Assembly (NCBI GenBank): GCA_036397755.1
Contig: DASWII010000024.1
Coordinates: 30,515-94,514 of the forward strand
From: CAMYLY01 sp036397755
GTDB lineage: Bacteria > Gemmatimonadota > Gemmatimonadetes > Gemmatimonadales > GWC2-71-9
Reading direction: 5' to 3'
DNA length: 64,000 nt
Shown: piece after piece, positions 40,730-49,523 of the stretch
How positions within the stretch are numbered: position 1 is the stretch's first letter
Layout: each line of letters starts with the position of its first letter
Notes under the pieces: generated by a model
The model's input: only the letters and a program-made list of their open reading frames with translations
Databases searched by the model: none
Told to the model about the DNA's origin: nothing
Translations under genes and position numbers: made by a program

Positions 40730-43255
40730 TCAGGTTGCGAGCCGCCGTCCGATGCGAGCGAGCAGCGCGTTCAAGTCCGGCCGGTGTTCGAGTACGGGGA
40801 GCAGCGGATCCCCACCGAGCCGCGTCATCCGATCGATCGCCGTCGCGACCGTGAAGTTCAGTGGGTCCAGGCGTTCGTTCACCTCGCTCCACTCCAGCGG
40901 CATCGAGACCTTGGCACCCGCGTACGGTCGCACACAAAATGGCGCGACGATCAGCTTGCCGCGACCGTTCTGCAGGTAATCGACATACACCTTGCCCTCG
41001 CGCTGCGCCGGGAGCCGGGTGATCGTCGCGAGATCCGGCGCCTCCGTCACCACGACGCGCGCCAACAACTCGCCGAGGGTTTTCGCCTGCTCGTGCGTAC
41101 ACTGCCTTCCCAAGGGCACCATCACGTGCAGTCCCGACTGGCCGCTGGTCTTGATGAAGACGGGAAGCGCGACGTCCTCGCACACGGCGCGTACGCACTG
41201 CGCGACCGCGATCACATCCGTGAACGGCGCCTCTTTGGGATCCAAATCGAGCACACACCAGTCCGGCTGCTCCAGTGTCGCCACACGACTCGCCCAGACG
41301 TGGAGCGGGATCGACGCGAGATTGGCGATGTACAGCAACGCCTCCGGCGAATCGACCACGAAGTAGTTGAGCGCGCGCTCCGTGTCGTCGCTCCACATCG
41401 TCTCGCGACGGATCCACTCGGGCGCGAACCCCGGCGCGTCCTTTTGAAAGAAGGACTTGCCGTGAATCCCATCGGGAAACCGCGTCATCACCACCGGACG
41501 GTCGCGCAGATAGGGCATGATCCAAGGAGTAATCGCGCGATAGTACTCGATGAGATCGCCCTTGGTGTAGCCTTCTTCAGGCCAGAATACCTTGTCCAGA
41601 TTGGAGAAGTGCACCGTCCGCTCCACTCGGTGCTCCACCTGCGGCATCGCCAGGTCGTCGCGTTCCGCTTCGTCCGTGCGCACCCCGGGGTGCCGACATT
41701 CCCGCGCGTCCTTGTCCGTCCGGAAGCGGAGGAACACCGGCTGACGCAACAACTCCTCCTCGGTCCATTCCTTGTACCGCACCTCACACACGATGCCCGG
41801 CTCCACCCACACGTGATCTCGACCGCGCGGCGCCCGTGCGCAGGCCGGCTCATCCCGTCGGGCGGCCTCCAACAAGCTCCCGACTTCGTCCAGCTGCTCT
41901 TCGGTGAAGCCGCTCCCGACGCGCCCGATGTATACCAACTCGCGGTCGCGATATGCGGCGAGGTGCAGCGCGCCAAATCCTCCGCGGCGTCCCTTCGGCC
42001 GACTGTATCCCACGACGACGAAATCGTCCGTGCGATCGGCCCGCACCTTGATCCAGTCGGCGGTGCGCCGGCCGCGGTAGGGAGCGTCGGCGCGCTTGGC
42101 GACGATGCCCTCCAGCCCGAGTTGCTCCACCTGTCGATAAAATGCCTCTCCCTGTTCCTCGATGTGATCCGCGAACTTGAGAGGCCCGAGCGGCGGGAGC
42201 ACCCGACGGAGCACGTCTTTGCGCTCGAGCAGCGGCAGCGATCGGAGATCGAAATCCTCGAAGCCGATCGCATCGAACAGGTACAGCGTGGCCGGATGCT
42301 CGACGGCTTGGAGGCGCACGTCCGACGCGCGGGACAGCCGGGCCCGCTGTTGCAGGCGCTGGAAACTCGGCAGCCCGTCGTCCCCGTGCACCACGATCTC
42401 GCCGTCGAGAATCAAATGGCGATACGGGAGGGCCCGGAGCGCGCGGACGACCTCGGGAAACGCCCCCGAGGCATCATGGCCATTGCGCGTTCGCAACCAG
42501 GCCTCGCCCTCGTGCACCCCGGCGAGCATCCGATAGCCGTCTAACTTGATCTCGAACACCCAACCAGGTTTGCTGAACGGCTTCTGCCGTGTTTCCGCGA
42601 GCTGGAACGCCACGTCCGTGGCCTGCACCGCGCGCCGTTCGACCGGACGTGCGGCCAGCCTCTCCCGCAGCTCCTCACCGGGGTCCACGGCATCACGCAG
42701 CTCCTCCACCGTCAATCCCGACAACACCGACCGATCGGGCAGCGGCTCGTCCTCGTCACGCGCCTCGCCGTCCCGCTCCTTGATGAGCAGCCATTCTTTG
42801 TCCGCCTTCTTGATCTTCACGAGGGTCCAGCGACCGCGCAGCTTGTATCCCCGCAACTCGAACAACAGCTTGCCCTTGGCGAACCCCTCGGCGACATCCT
42901 CGAGTGGGATCCACACACCGCGATCCCACAGAATCACCGCGCCGGCGCCGTAGTTGCCCTCGGGGATGATGCCTTCGAAATCACCGTATTCGAGCGGGTG
43001 ATCCTCCACCTTCACCGCCAGACGCTTCTCCTTGGGGTCGACCGAGGGCCCCTTCGGGACGGCCCATGACTCGAGGACGCCTTGCATCTCGAGCCGCAGG
43101 TCGAAGTGCAGCTGGCGGGCGGCATGCTGGTGAACGACGAACAGGCGGCCGGGGGCCGAGGAGACCGCACCCACCGGCTCCGGCGTCGCACCGGGCGATC
43201 GCTTTGCGCGATAGCGACTTAGCTTGTCGCCGGGAGGCTCGCGTGTTGCGTTCAT
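40730..43255 (-). CDS. ligD: ATP-dependent DNA ligase D (LigD: phosphoesterase, ligase, polymerase)
   Basis: This 841-residue protein is the multifunctional ligase of bacterial non-homologous end joining. The domain order is 3'-phosphoesterase (about 1-170; FVVHQHAARQLHFDLRLE, DHPLEYGDFEG), ATP-dependent ligase (about 205-520; EIKLDGYR with the adenylated Lys237, DGEIVV, VAKRADAPYRG) and polymerase/primase (about 545-841; HFSNLDKVFWPEEGYTKGD, HGKSFFQKD, and the catalytic CVLDLDP). All three catalytic centres look intact. This PE-Lig-Pol order differs from the Pol-PE-Lig order of mycobacterial LigD. It is divergent from ku, with only 28 bases between the two start codons, so the partners share one control region. 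Confidence 0.95.
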   Translation of the reverse strand: MNATREPPGDKLSRYRAKRSPGATPEPVGAVSSAPGRLFVVHQHAARQLHFDLRLEMQGVLESWAVPKGPSVDPKEKRLAVKVEDHPLEYGDFEGIIPEGNYGAGAVILWDRGVWIPLEDVAEGFAKGKLLFELRGYKLRGRWTLVKIKKADKEWLLIKERDGEARDEDEPLPDRSVLSGLTVEELRDAVDPGEELRERLAARPVERRAVQATDVAFQLAETRQKPFSKPGWVFEIKLDGYRMLAGVHEGEAWLRTRNGHDASGAFPEVVRALRALPYRHLILDGEIVVHGDDGLPSFQRLQQRARLSRASDVRLQAVEHPATLYLFDAIGFEDFDLRSLPLLERKDVLRRVLPPLGPLKFADHIEEQGEAFYRQVEQLGLEGIVAKRADAPYRGRRTADWIKVRADRTDDFVVVGYSRPKGRRGGFGALHLAAYRDRELVYIGRVGSGFTEEQLDEVGSLLEAARRDEPACARAPRGRDHVWVEPGIVCEVRYKEWTEEELLRQPVFLRFRTDKDARECRHPGVRTDEAERDDLAMPQVEHRVERTVHFSNLDKVFWPEEGYTKGDLIEYYRAITPWIMPYLRDRPVVMTRFPDGIHGKSFFQKDAPGFAPEWIRRETMWSDDTERALNYFVVDSPEALLYIANLASIPLHVWASRVATLEQPDWCVLDLDPKEAPFTDVIAVAQCVRAVCEDVALPVFIKTSGQSGLHVMVPLGRQCTHEQAKTLGELLARVVVTEAPDLATITRLPAQREGKVYVDYLQNGRGKLIVAPFCVRPYAGAKVSMPLEWSEVNERLDPLNFTVATAIDRMTRLGGDPLLPVLEHRPDLNALLARIGRRLAT

Positions 43256-43283
43256 GGAAAGGAGTTCGTACTATAGCGCCCCT

Positions 43284-44120
43284 ATGCCAGCTCGTCCAAT
43301 CGCGTCCGCCACCGTGTCGTTCGGTCTCGTCTCGGTGCCCGTGCAGCTGTACTCCGCGTCGGAGTCCGAGGCCAAGGTGACGTTCAACTGGCTCCACCAG
43401 GACTGCGGCTCGCGCCTCAAGCAGCAGTATGTCTGCAAGCAGGACGGGGAGATCGTCGAGCCCGACAACCGGGTCAAGGGTTACGAGTTCGTCAAAGATC
43501 AGTTCGTGACCTTCACGGCCGAGGAATTGAAGGCGCTCGAAGAGCGCGCGACCGGAGCGATCGAAATCACGGAATTCATCCCCGCCGCGCAGGTCGAACG
43601 GCATTACTTCGACCGGCTGTACTATCTCGGCCCGGACAAGGGTGGGGACCGGGCGTATCGTCTGCTGTCGCGCGCGTTGCGCGAGACGGACCTCGTGGCC
43701 ATAGCGAAGTACGCCGCGCGGGGAAAACAATACCTCGTCATGGTACGCCCGCTCGACGACGGTCTGGCCATGGAGCAGTTGCACTACGCCGACGAGATTC
43801 GACCGTTCTCGGAGGTGCCGTTGGGCGAGGGCGAGGTGAAAGAGGAGGAGCTCAAGCTCGCACTCCAACTCATTCGGCAGGCCGCCAGCGACACCTTCCA
43901 TCCGGAGAAATACTCCGACGAGGTGCGCGCCCGCATGCTCGAGCAGATCCAACGCAAGGTGGATGGCCAGGAGATCACCGCGCTGCCGACCGAAACGCCC
44001 AAGACGCAGATCATCGACTTGATGGAAGCGCTCAAGGCGAGCCTCGCCGCCGGAGCGGACAACGCGGACGCCGCCGACTCCAAGCCCGCGAAGCGGCGAT
44101 CCGGCCGGAAAGCCTCCTAG
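43284..44120 (+). CDS. ku: Non-homologous end-joining protein Ku
   Basis: This 278-residue bacterial Ku forms the homodimeric ring that binds DNA double-strand ends and recruits LigD. Signatures are the opening ARPIASATVSFGLVSVPVQL, the VKGYEFVKDQFVTFTAEEL segment and the RALRETDLVAIAKYAARGK bridge region. The C-terminal tail is basic and disordered (PAKRRSGRKAS), as in Ku proteins that thread onto DNA. The ATG at 43284 fits the family N-terminus; the frame is open further upstream, but that part would overlap ligD. The 28-base divergent gap contains TACTATAGC just before the start and no well-placed Shine-Dalgarno, so the transcript may be leaderless. Confidence 0.95.
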   Translation: MPARPIASATVSFGLVSVPVQLYSASESEAKVTFNWLHQDCGSRLKQQYVCKQDGEIVEPDNRVKGYEFVKDQFVTFTAEELKALEERATGAIEITEFIPAAQVERHYFDRLYYLGPDKGGDRAYRLLSRALRETDLVAIAKYAARGKQYLVMVRPLDDGLAMEQLHYADEIRPFSEVPLGEGEVKEEELKLALQLIRQAASDTFHPEKYSDEVRARMLEQIQRKVDGQEITALPTETPKTQIIDLMEALKASLAAGADNADAADSKPAKRRSGRKAS

Positions 44121-44130
44121 GAGCCGCGCC

Positions 44131-45033
44131 CTACCGTTCGCGGGGCCGGTTGATCGGCTCCAGCGTCCGCAGGTACGTCCACACCGCGCCGAGTTCGTCA
44201 TCGGTCATCGTCGTCATGGCAAACCATGGCATGGCCGAGTCGACCGGAGTACCATCCGGACGAAGCCCGTCACGGAACACGCGCACGAAGTCGTCCTGAC
44301 TCCACGAGCCAAGCCCCGTGGCCGAATCGGGCGTCAGATTGGCGGCGGGAAGCGCGCTGCCCGGGACGGCCGGCTTGCCACCCAGGTCCGCTCCGTGACA
44401 CCCGATGCAGGCGTTCGCGAGATACGCGCCGTACTCCGCCGTGACACCAATCGTGATCTCCGCCCGGTGGCCGGCGTCGTGATCGATCGCGAAGGCGGGG
44501 AACAGCTCCTCCTTGGAGACCAACCCCACCATGCGCCCGATCGGACCGAGTTCGCGAATCCCCCCGGTGCGGTCGACGGGGGGGACGCTGCGCACGTAGC
44601 CGATGAGCGCGCCCACGTCCGCATCGGTGGCCCCGTTGTATTCCAACGACGGCATAATGAGGAGGGTGCGGCCGTCCCCCCCTACCCCATGCCGGATCGC
44701 GCGCTCGTAGTCGGCCGGCGTGAAGGACGCGCCGACGCCGCCCGCGCCAGCCGTCAAGTTGGGAGCCGAAAGGCGCGCGAACGGCATCCCGTCGATCATG
44801 AGGGTGCCACCCAGATCCGCCCCGTGACAATCTCGGCAGCCCCAGATCTGAGCGAGGTGGGCGCCACGCCGGAGCGACGCCGTATCGGTGGGCACCTCGA
44901 TCGACTCCGCCGGCACACTCATGCTGGCCGTGAGCAGGCGACCACCCGCCACATAGACGCTGGTGGCGGCGATGAGCAACAGCACCACGACGGCACCGAG
45001 GCCGATCAGGAGATTACGAATGAGAGGCGACAT
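44131..45033 (-). CDS. Membrane-anchored dihaem cytochrome c
   Basis: This 300-residue protein has one N-terminal transmembrane helix (LLIGLGAVVVLLLIAATSVYV) that anchors it with the rest in the periplasm. It carries two haem-c sites, CRDCH (Cys66, Cys69, His70) and CIGCH (Cys209, Cys212, His213), each followed by GADLGG, so the protein is an internal duplication. Probable axial Met residues lie in LLIMPSLEYNG and SAMPWFAMT. It resembles the cytochrome subunits that pass electrons from periplasmic dehydrogenases to terminal oxidases. I chose the Met at 45033, with AGGA eight bases upstream; Met at 45051 is an alternative. It converges on ku with a 10-base gap. Confidence 0.88.
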   Translation of the reverse strand: MSPLIRNLLIGLGAVVVLLLIAATSVYVAGGRLLTASMSVPAESIEVPTDTASLRRGAHLAQIWGCRDCHGADLGGTLMIDGMPFARLSAPNLTAGAGGVGASFTPADYERAIRHGVGGDGRTLLIMPSLEYNGATDADVGALIGYVRSVPPVDRTGGIRELGPIGRMVGLVSKEELFPAFAIDHDAGHRAEITIGVTAEYGAYLANACIGCHGADLGGKPAVPGSALPAANLTPDSATGLGSWSQDDFVRVFRDGLRPDGTPVDSAMPWFAMTTMTDDELGAVWTYLRTLEPINRPRER

Positions 45034-45156
45034 GGAACCGATCCTGTTCATGATGGGGCCACAAGTATTCTCGCCGCTCGGACCACTGTCAAATGGGCGG
45101 ACGTGCGTCGCCCATCCGACCAGCACCCTCGGCCATCGCGCCGCTGGGCGCGTCGA

Positions 45157-46518
45157 TCAGTCTTCATCGCCGATCCCTTCAGTCTCCAGCACCGGCGCGA
45201 GATCGGTCATCGCATACCATTTCCCGAGTACGTAGAACACGATCGTGAACGCGATCACGGCGGCGTTCAGACTCCATAACACGGTGACCGCAGCCGTGCC
45301 GGCAATAAAGAGCATCTCGCCGTGGGTGACGCGCGGCGGCGCGCCCTCCACCGGGTTCGAGAGGGCCGCTTCCGCGCCTGACCGCGCCGGGCGCAGGTAC
45401 AGCTTGAGCGGCTGCCAGTCGAACACGTCGTACCCCACCTTGAACAGCACCCCACTGAACACCGCCTGCGGGATGAGGTTGAGCATGTCCTGGAACAGCA
45501 GCATCTCGATCAGCACGAAGACGCCGACCAGGACACCGGCGAATCGGGCGGTGGCCCCTTCGTTGACGATCAGCACCGAGCGAATGGTCGCCTGCGCGCC
45601 GGGGATGCCGCCCACCAGGGCCACCGCGCCGTTGGCCATGCCCTGCGCCACGAGTTCGCGATCCTGCGCCGTCCGTTCCCGAGTGAGCTTGTCCACCACT
45701 AGCGACGTGAGCAGCGTGTCGAGATAGGCCAGCAACGCGAGTTGGACCGCGAACGGCGCCGCCAGCACCACCATCGCGGCAGACCAATCGCGCGGAATCT
45801 GGCTACCGACGAGGACCACCAGGTCGTCGAGGCTCTTGATCGACGACTGCAGACTCACGCGTTCGACGTCCAAACCCGCCACCGCCACGAGCGCCGACAT
45901 CGCCACAATCACCACCAACGTGCCCGGAATGGCGTGGCCCACGCGCGGGAGCCGGCGCCGGAGCACCGGGGTCAACCGCAGCACCAGCAGCGCGGTGACC
46001 AGCGCGATCGCCACGTTGGCCGCCACGTCACCTCCGTAGGGCGTCTTCCCGCCCCAGCCGAACAGCTTACGCAGCTGGTCGACCCAAATGAGAATCGCGA
46101 TGCCGTCCATGAACCCAGAGACGACGACCCGAGGTACGAGCTTGATGTACCGGCCAAGCCGCAGCGTCCCGGCCAGCACCAGCACGACCCCCGCAAGGAT
46201 GAGGGTCAGGTTCACGAATTGGTCGGGATCGGCGCCGGGGTGTTCGCCGAGAAACCGCTCGTGCGCGAAGGCGACGACCACCGCGGTCACGGCCGTCATG
46301 GGTGCGGTGGGCCCCGAGCACTGAATCCGGGTCCCGCCGAATCCCGAGGTGACGAGGGCGATGATCCCCGCCGAGATGATGCCGGCGAACGCCCCGCGCC
46401 CCGAGAGGATACCGAACGCCGCTCCCAAGCTGATCGCGACGAAGCTGACGGTGAGCCCCGCCAAGACGTTGCGAATCAGGTCGGTGCGAGCGGCGGCGCG
46501 GTCGATTGACTCGGGCAT
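45157..46518 (-). CDS. SulP family inorganic anion transporter without STAS domain
   Basis: This 453-residue inner-membrane protein has 11-12 hydrophobic segments. It carries SulP features: GILSGRGAFAGIISAGIIAL, IQCSGPTAPMTAVTAVVV in the TM3 substrate region, KLVPRVVVSGFMDGIAILIW, and QGMANGAVALVGGIPGAQAT near residue 290. Members move sulfate, bicarbonate or other anions coupled to H+ or Na+. The cytoplasmic STAS domain that usually ends the protein is absent; the chain stops soon after the last helix (EGIGDED). The start at 46518 gives the usual short N-terminal tail. Substrate cannot be assigned. It stands alone between the cytochrome gene and the divergent globin. Confidence 0.88.
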   Translation of the reverse strand: MPESIDRAAARTDLIRNVLAGLTVSFVAISLGAAFGILSGRGAFAGIISAGIIALVTSGFGGTRIQCSGPTAPMTAVTAVVVAFAHERFLGEHPGADPDQFVNLTLILAGVVLVLAGTLRLGRYIKLVPRVVVSGFMDGIAILIWVDQLRKLFGWGGKTPYGGDVAANVAIALVTALLVLRLTPVLRRRLPRVGHAIPGTLVVIVAMSALVAVAGLDVERVSLQSSIKSLDDLVVLVGSQIPRDWSAAMVVLAAPFAVQLALLAYLDTLLTSLVVDKLTRERTAQDRELVAQGMANGAVALVGGIPGAQATIRSVLIVNEGATARFAGVLVGVFVLIEMLLFQDMLNLIPQAVFSGVLFKVGYDVFDWQPLKLYLRPARSGAEAALSNPVEGAPPRVTHGEMLFIAGTAAVTVLWSLNAAVIAFTIVFYVLGKWYAMTDLAPVLETEGIGDED

Positions 46519-46615
46519 GGCGCACCAAAGATCGCCGAGGCGCTCAGTGACGCAAATACCCGGCAACGTCGGCCATTACTAAAGGGCTGGCGCGGGTGTA
46601 ATCTTGTAATGTTCA

Positions 46616-47041
46616 ATGACCGCCTCCCCCCCACCCGTCCCTCCCGACGCGCTGGGGCTCGCCCATGCGAGCTATGACCGGTGCTGCTCGGTATCCGACT
46701 TCTTCCCGTCCTTCTATCGCGACTTCTTCAAGCGCCGGCCGGATGTGGAGGCGATGTTCGCCGCGACGGACTTCGAGAAGCAGCATCGGCTGCTGCGGCA
46801 CGCGATCGGCCTGCTCTTGGCGTTCCCCACGAAGCCTGAGGACGGACCGATGCTGCTGCGCCGTGTCGCCGAGCGACATGGTCGCGACGACCTGAACATC
46901 GACCCGGCGCTGTATCCCGACTGGGTGGAGAGCCTCATCGCAAACGTGGCCGACCACGACGAGGAATTCAGTCCCGCGGTCGAGGCGGCGTGGCGGGCGG
47001 CCATCGCGCCCGGGATCGCCTTCATGTTGGACCACGCCTGA
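46616..47041 (+). CDS. Globin-family protein coupled to a Ser/Thr kinase
   Basis: This 141-residue all-helical protein matches single-domain bacterial globins. Helical segments are DALGLAHASYDRCCSVSDFF, PSFYRDFFKRRPDVEAMF, KQHRLLRHAIGLLLAF and YPDWVESLIANVADHDEEF. The conserved Phe pair (CD region) lies in FFPSFYRDFF. The likely haem-binding proximal His is in VAERHGRDDLNI, about residue 89. No other domain is attached. It could sense or handle O2 or NO. Its stop and the kinase start share one base (TGATG), an arrangement that ties expression of a possible gas sensor to a protein kinase. The ATG at 46616 lacks a strong ribosome-binding site. Confidence 0.8.
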   Translation: MTASPPPVPPDALGLAHASYDRCCSVSDFFPSFYRDFFKRRPDVEAMFAATDFEKQHRLLRHAIGLLLAFPTKPEDGPMLLRRVAERHGRDDLNIDPALYPDWVESLIANVADHDEEFSPAVEAAWRAAIAPGIAFMLDHA

Positions 47042-49482
47042 TGCCCGCGTGCGCTCACTGCGGTGCCGAGGTCACGGTCGGGGCGCGCTTCTGCGCCAGC
47101 TGTGGGCAACCGGCAACGGTGAGTGGCGCGGGCACGCGGCGGCGACCAAGCGAGGAGTCGCTCGTGGGAGGGGAGCAGCGCCTCCTCGAGGCCCTGCGAG
47201 CGGCCACGCTCGGCGAATACGAGATCCTGGGGGAAATCGGCCGGGGCGGCATGGCCGTGGTGTTTCTCGCCTACGACATCGCCCTCGAGCGCAAGGTCGC
47301 CCTCAAGCTGATGTCGCCCGCCCTGATGCTGATGGACCCGGCCATTCAGGCCCGGTTCAAGCGGGAAGCCCGCACGGCGGCCGCGCTCAGCCACCCGCAC
47401 ATCATCCCGGTGTACGCCGTCAAGGACAGTGACGATCTGGTGTACTTCGTGATGAAGTACATCGAGGGCCGGTCGCTCGAGGCGGTGATCGACGAAACCG
47501 GTCCCCTGCCGGTGGCCGTCGCGGTGACGATTCTGCAGCAAGCGGGTGGCGCGCTCGCCTACGCCCATCGCAAAGGTGTGATACACCGCGATGTCAAGCC
47601 TGGAAATATCATGCTGGACGAGGAAGGTTGGGTGGTCGTCTCCGATTTCGGCATTGCCAAGGTCGCCCAAGGGGAGGCCCTGACGGCCACCGGCGGAGTC
47701 ATCGGCACGCCGGCGTACATGAGCCCGGAGCAATGCCAGGGACTCGAGATCGGCGGGGCGACCGACCAGTATGCCCTGGGTATCGTGGCGTATGAGATGC
47801 TGGCGGGCCGGCCGCCCTTTGAGGGCGAGACCATGGTCAACCTGATCTATGATCACTGCCACACCCCCCCAGAACCGATCGGCGAGTTGCGCCCGGAATG
47901 CCCGCCCGACCTCGCGGCCACGGTGATGCGCATGCTGGCCAAACAGGCCTCCGATCGGTTCCCGACCATCGACGACGCGCTGGCGGCGATTGGTCCGGTG
48001 GAGGAGACTCCGGACGAGGCGCGCACACAAATGCTCACGTTCGTGCAGAAGGCGCCGACCACCACCGAGCAACTGATCGAGAAGTTCCGCACCCCTGGTC
48101 GACCGCTCACTCCCGCGCCGGCGTCCGCGCCGCGCGGTCCGACCAAGGCGACACCGCTGACTCCCGCGCCCGTCGCGACTAGCAAGCAGCCGGCGCCAAA
48201 GATGCGGTGGGCCGCGATCGGCATTCCGTTCGTGATCGTGGCGTCGGTGCTCGGGTGGCTCGCCCTGCAGGGACCCGGAGAGGCCGACAGCGGGACGGCT
48301 GCCGACCCGGCGACGGTCGCGGCGCCGGCCCCGGCGGCCACGCCCAACGCGATCGACATCACGCCGAGCGCGGTTAGCCTCGACGTGGGCGCCCAAACCG
48401 CACTGACCGCGACGGCCCGGGACGCAGGCGGACAGGTGATGGACGCACCCGTCACCTGGGAGTCCCACGACCCAGCGGTCGCGACGGTGACCGGCGGTGT
48501 GGTGACGGCATTCGCCGCGGGTACGGCCCGGGTCACCGCGAGGAGCGGACCCAGCTCCGCGACGGTCACCGTGCTGGTGTCGGCCCCGCGACCCGCGACG
48601 AGCGCCGGCGCGTCGCCCGCGGCCGCCCGCATCGCCATGAGCGCGGTGGAGGTCAACGCTCGAGTGGGAGAATCCACCCCACTCCGCGCCGACGTCCTCG
48701 ATGCTCGCGGGCAGATCATGCGTGATCAGCGCATCACGTGGAACTCCACGGCGCCCTCGGTCGCCACGGTGTCGTCCGACGGTCGGGTGACGGGGCGCGG
48801 GCCGGGGACGGCCACAGTCATCGCGAGTGCCGCCGGCCTCACGGCAACCGCGCGGATCGTGGTCGGCGCGGCGCCCGTCGGCGCGGTGGACATCGTGCCG
48901 CGCACCGTGACCGTGCAAACGGGCGAGGCCATCCAACTCCAGGCGACGACACGCGACAACGATGGCGGGGAACTCCGCGACCGCGCCATCACATGGCGCT
49001 CGTCGGACCCGTCCGTCGCACAGGTGTCGGGCACCGGTCGGATCACCGGCGCCGCCGCCGGGACGGCCCGCATCACCGCGGAGAGTGAAGGCATCGCCTC
49101 TCAGGCGTCGGTCACCGTCGAGGCACCGGCGGCGGTCTCGCGCGCCGCACCGGACGCGCCCGCCGACCCGCGGCCGTCCATTCTGGCCGAGATCGATCGC
49201 TACCGGCAGGCAATCGCGTCTGAGGACATCGCTCGGCTCCGATCCGTCGATCCGTCGATGACGGCGGAGCGGCAGCGCTCATGGGAACAATTCTTCGATG
49301 CCGTGACGGAGCTCACCGCCACGTTCAGCGACATCGATCTTCAGGTCGCCGGCGACCGGGCCACGGCCCGGGTGAGCGCCACCTATCACTTCCGGGTGGG
49401 GCGTCCACAAACGCAGGAGACCACGCTCACCATCGAACTCCGCCAATCCGGCGGGCAATGGCGAATCGCATCCGTCAACTAG
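47041..49482 (+). CDS. Membrane Ser/Thr protein kinase with zinc ribbon, three Ig-like domains and an NTF2-like C-terminus
   Basis: This 813-residue protein has an unusual set of domains. Residues 1-22 are a zinc ribbon (CAHC and CASC at 4-7 and 18-21). Residues about 60-320 are a Hanks-type kinase: GRGGMAVVF, ALKLM Lys, the catalytic loop HRDVKPGNIM, SDFGIAK and GTPAYMSPEQ. A Pro/Ala-rich linker leads to one transmembrane helix (WAAIGIPFVIVASVLGWLAL, about 395-415). Outside the cell are three Big_2-type Ig-like repeats (about 440-705; each with WxSxxPxVA and GTAxVTA patterns). The C-terminal 100 residues are NTF2/DUF4440-like (IDRYRQAIASEDIARLRSVD). The kinase residues look active. Coupling to the upstream globin and the downstream outer-membrane gene suggests envelope or redox sensing, which is inference. 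Confidence 0.9.
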   Translation: MPACAHCGAEVTVGARFCASCGQPATVSGAGTRRRPSEESLVGGEQRLLEALRAATLGEYEILGEIGRGGMAVVFLAYDIALERKVALKLMSPALMLMDPAIQARFKREARTAAALSHPHIIPVYAVKDSDDLVYFVMKYIEGRSLEAVIDETGPLPVAVAVTILQQAGGALAYAHRKGVIHRDVKPGNIMLDEEGWVVVSDFGIAKVAQGEALTATGGVIGTPAYMSPEQCQGLEIGGATDQYALGIVAYEMLAGRPPFEGETMVNLIYDHCHTPPEPIGELRPECPPDLAATVMRMLAKQASDRFPTIDDALAAIGPVEETPDEARTQMLTFVQKAPTTTEQLIEKFRTPGRPLTPAPASAPRGPTKATPLTPAPVATSKQPAPKMRWAAIGIPFVIVASVLGWLALQGPGEADSGTAADPATVAAPAPAATPNAIDITPSAVSLDVGAQTALTATARDAGGQVMDAPVTWESHDPAVATVTGGVVTAFAAGTARVTARSGPSSATVTVLVSAPRPATSAGASPAAARIAMSAVEVNARVGESTPLRADVLDARGQIMRDQRITWNSTAPSVATVSSDGRVTGRGPGTATVIASAAGLTATARIVVGAAPVGAVDIVPRTVTVQTGEAIQLQATTRDNDGGELRDRAITWRSSDPSVAQVSGTGRITGAAAGTARITAESEGIASQASVTVEAPAAVSRAAPDAPADPRPSILAEIDRYRQAIASEDIARLRSVDPSMTAERQRSWEQFFDAVTELTATFSDIDLQVAGDRATARVSATYHFRVGRPQTQETTLTIELRQSGGQWRIASVN

Positions 49483-49523
49483 CACGCGTCTCGACCCGTT
49501 CGACGACGACGCCAGGAGGCACT

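Noticed and set aside
40784..42544. 586-codon open frame on the + strand
   Set aside because: Antisense to ligD, whose three catalytic domains are intact; no recognisable domain in the antisense translation.
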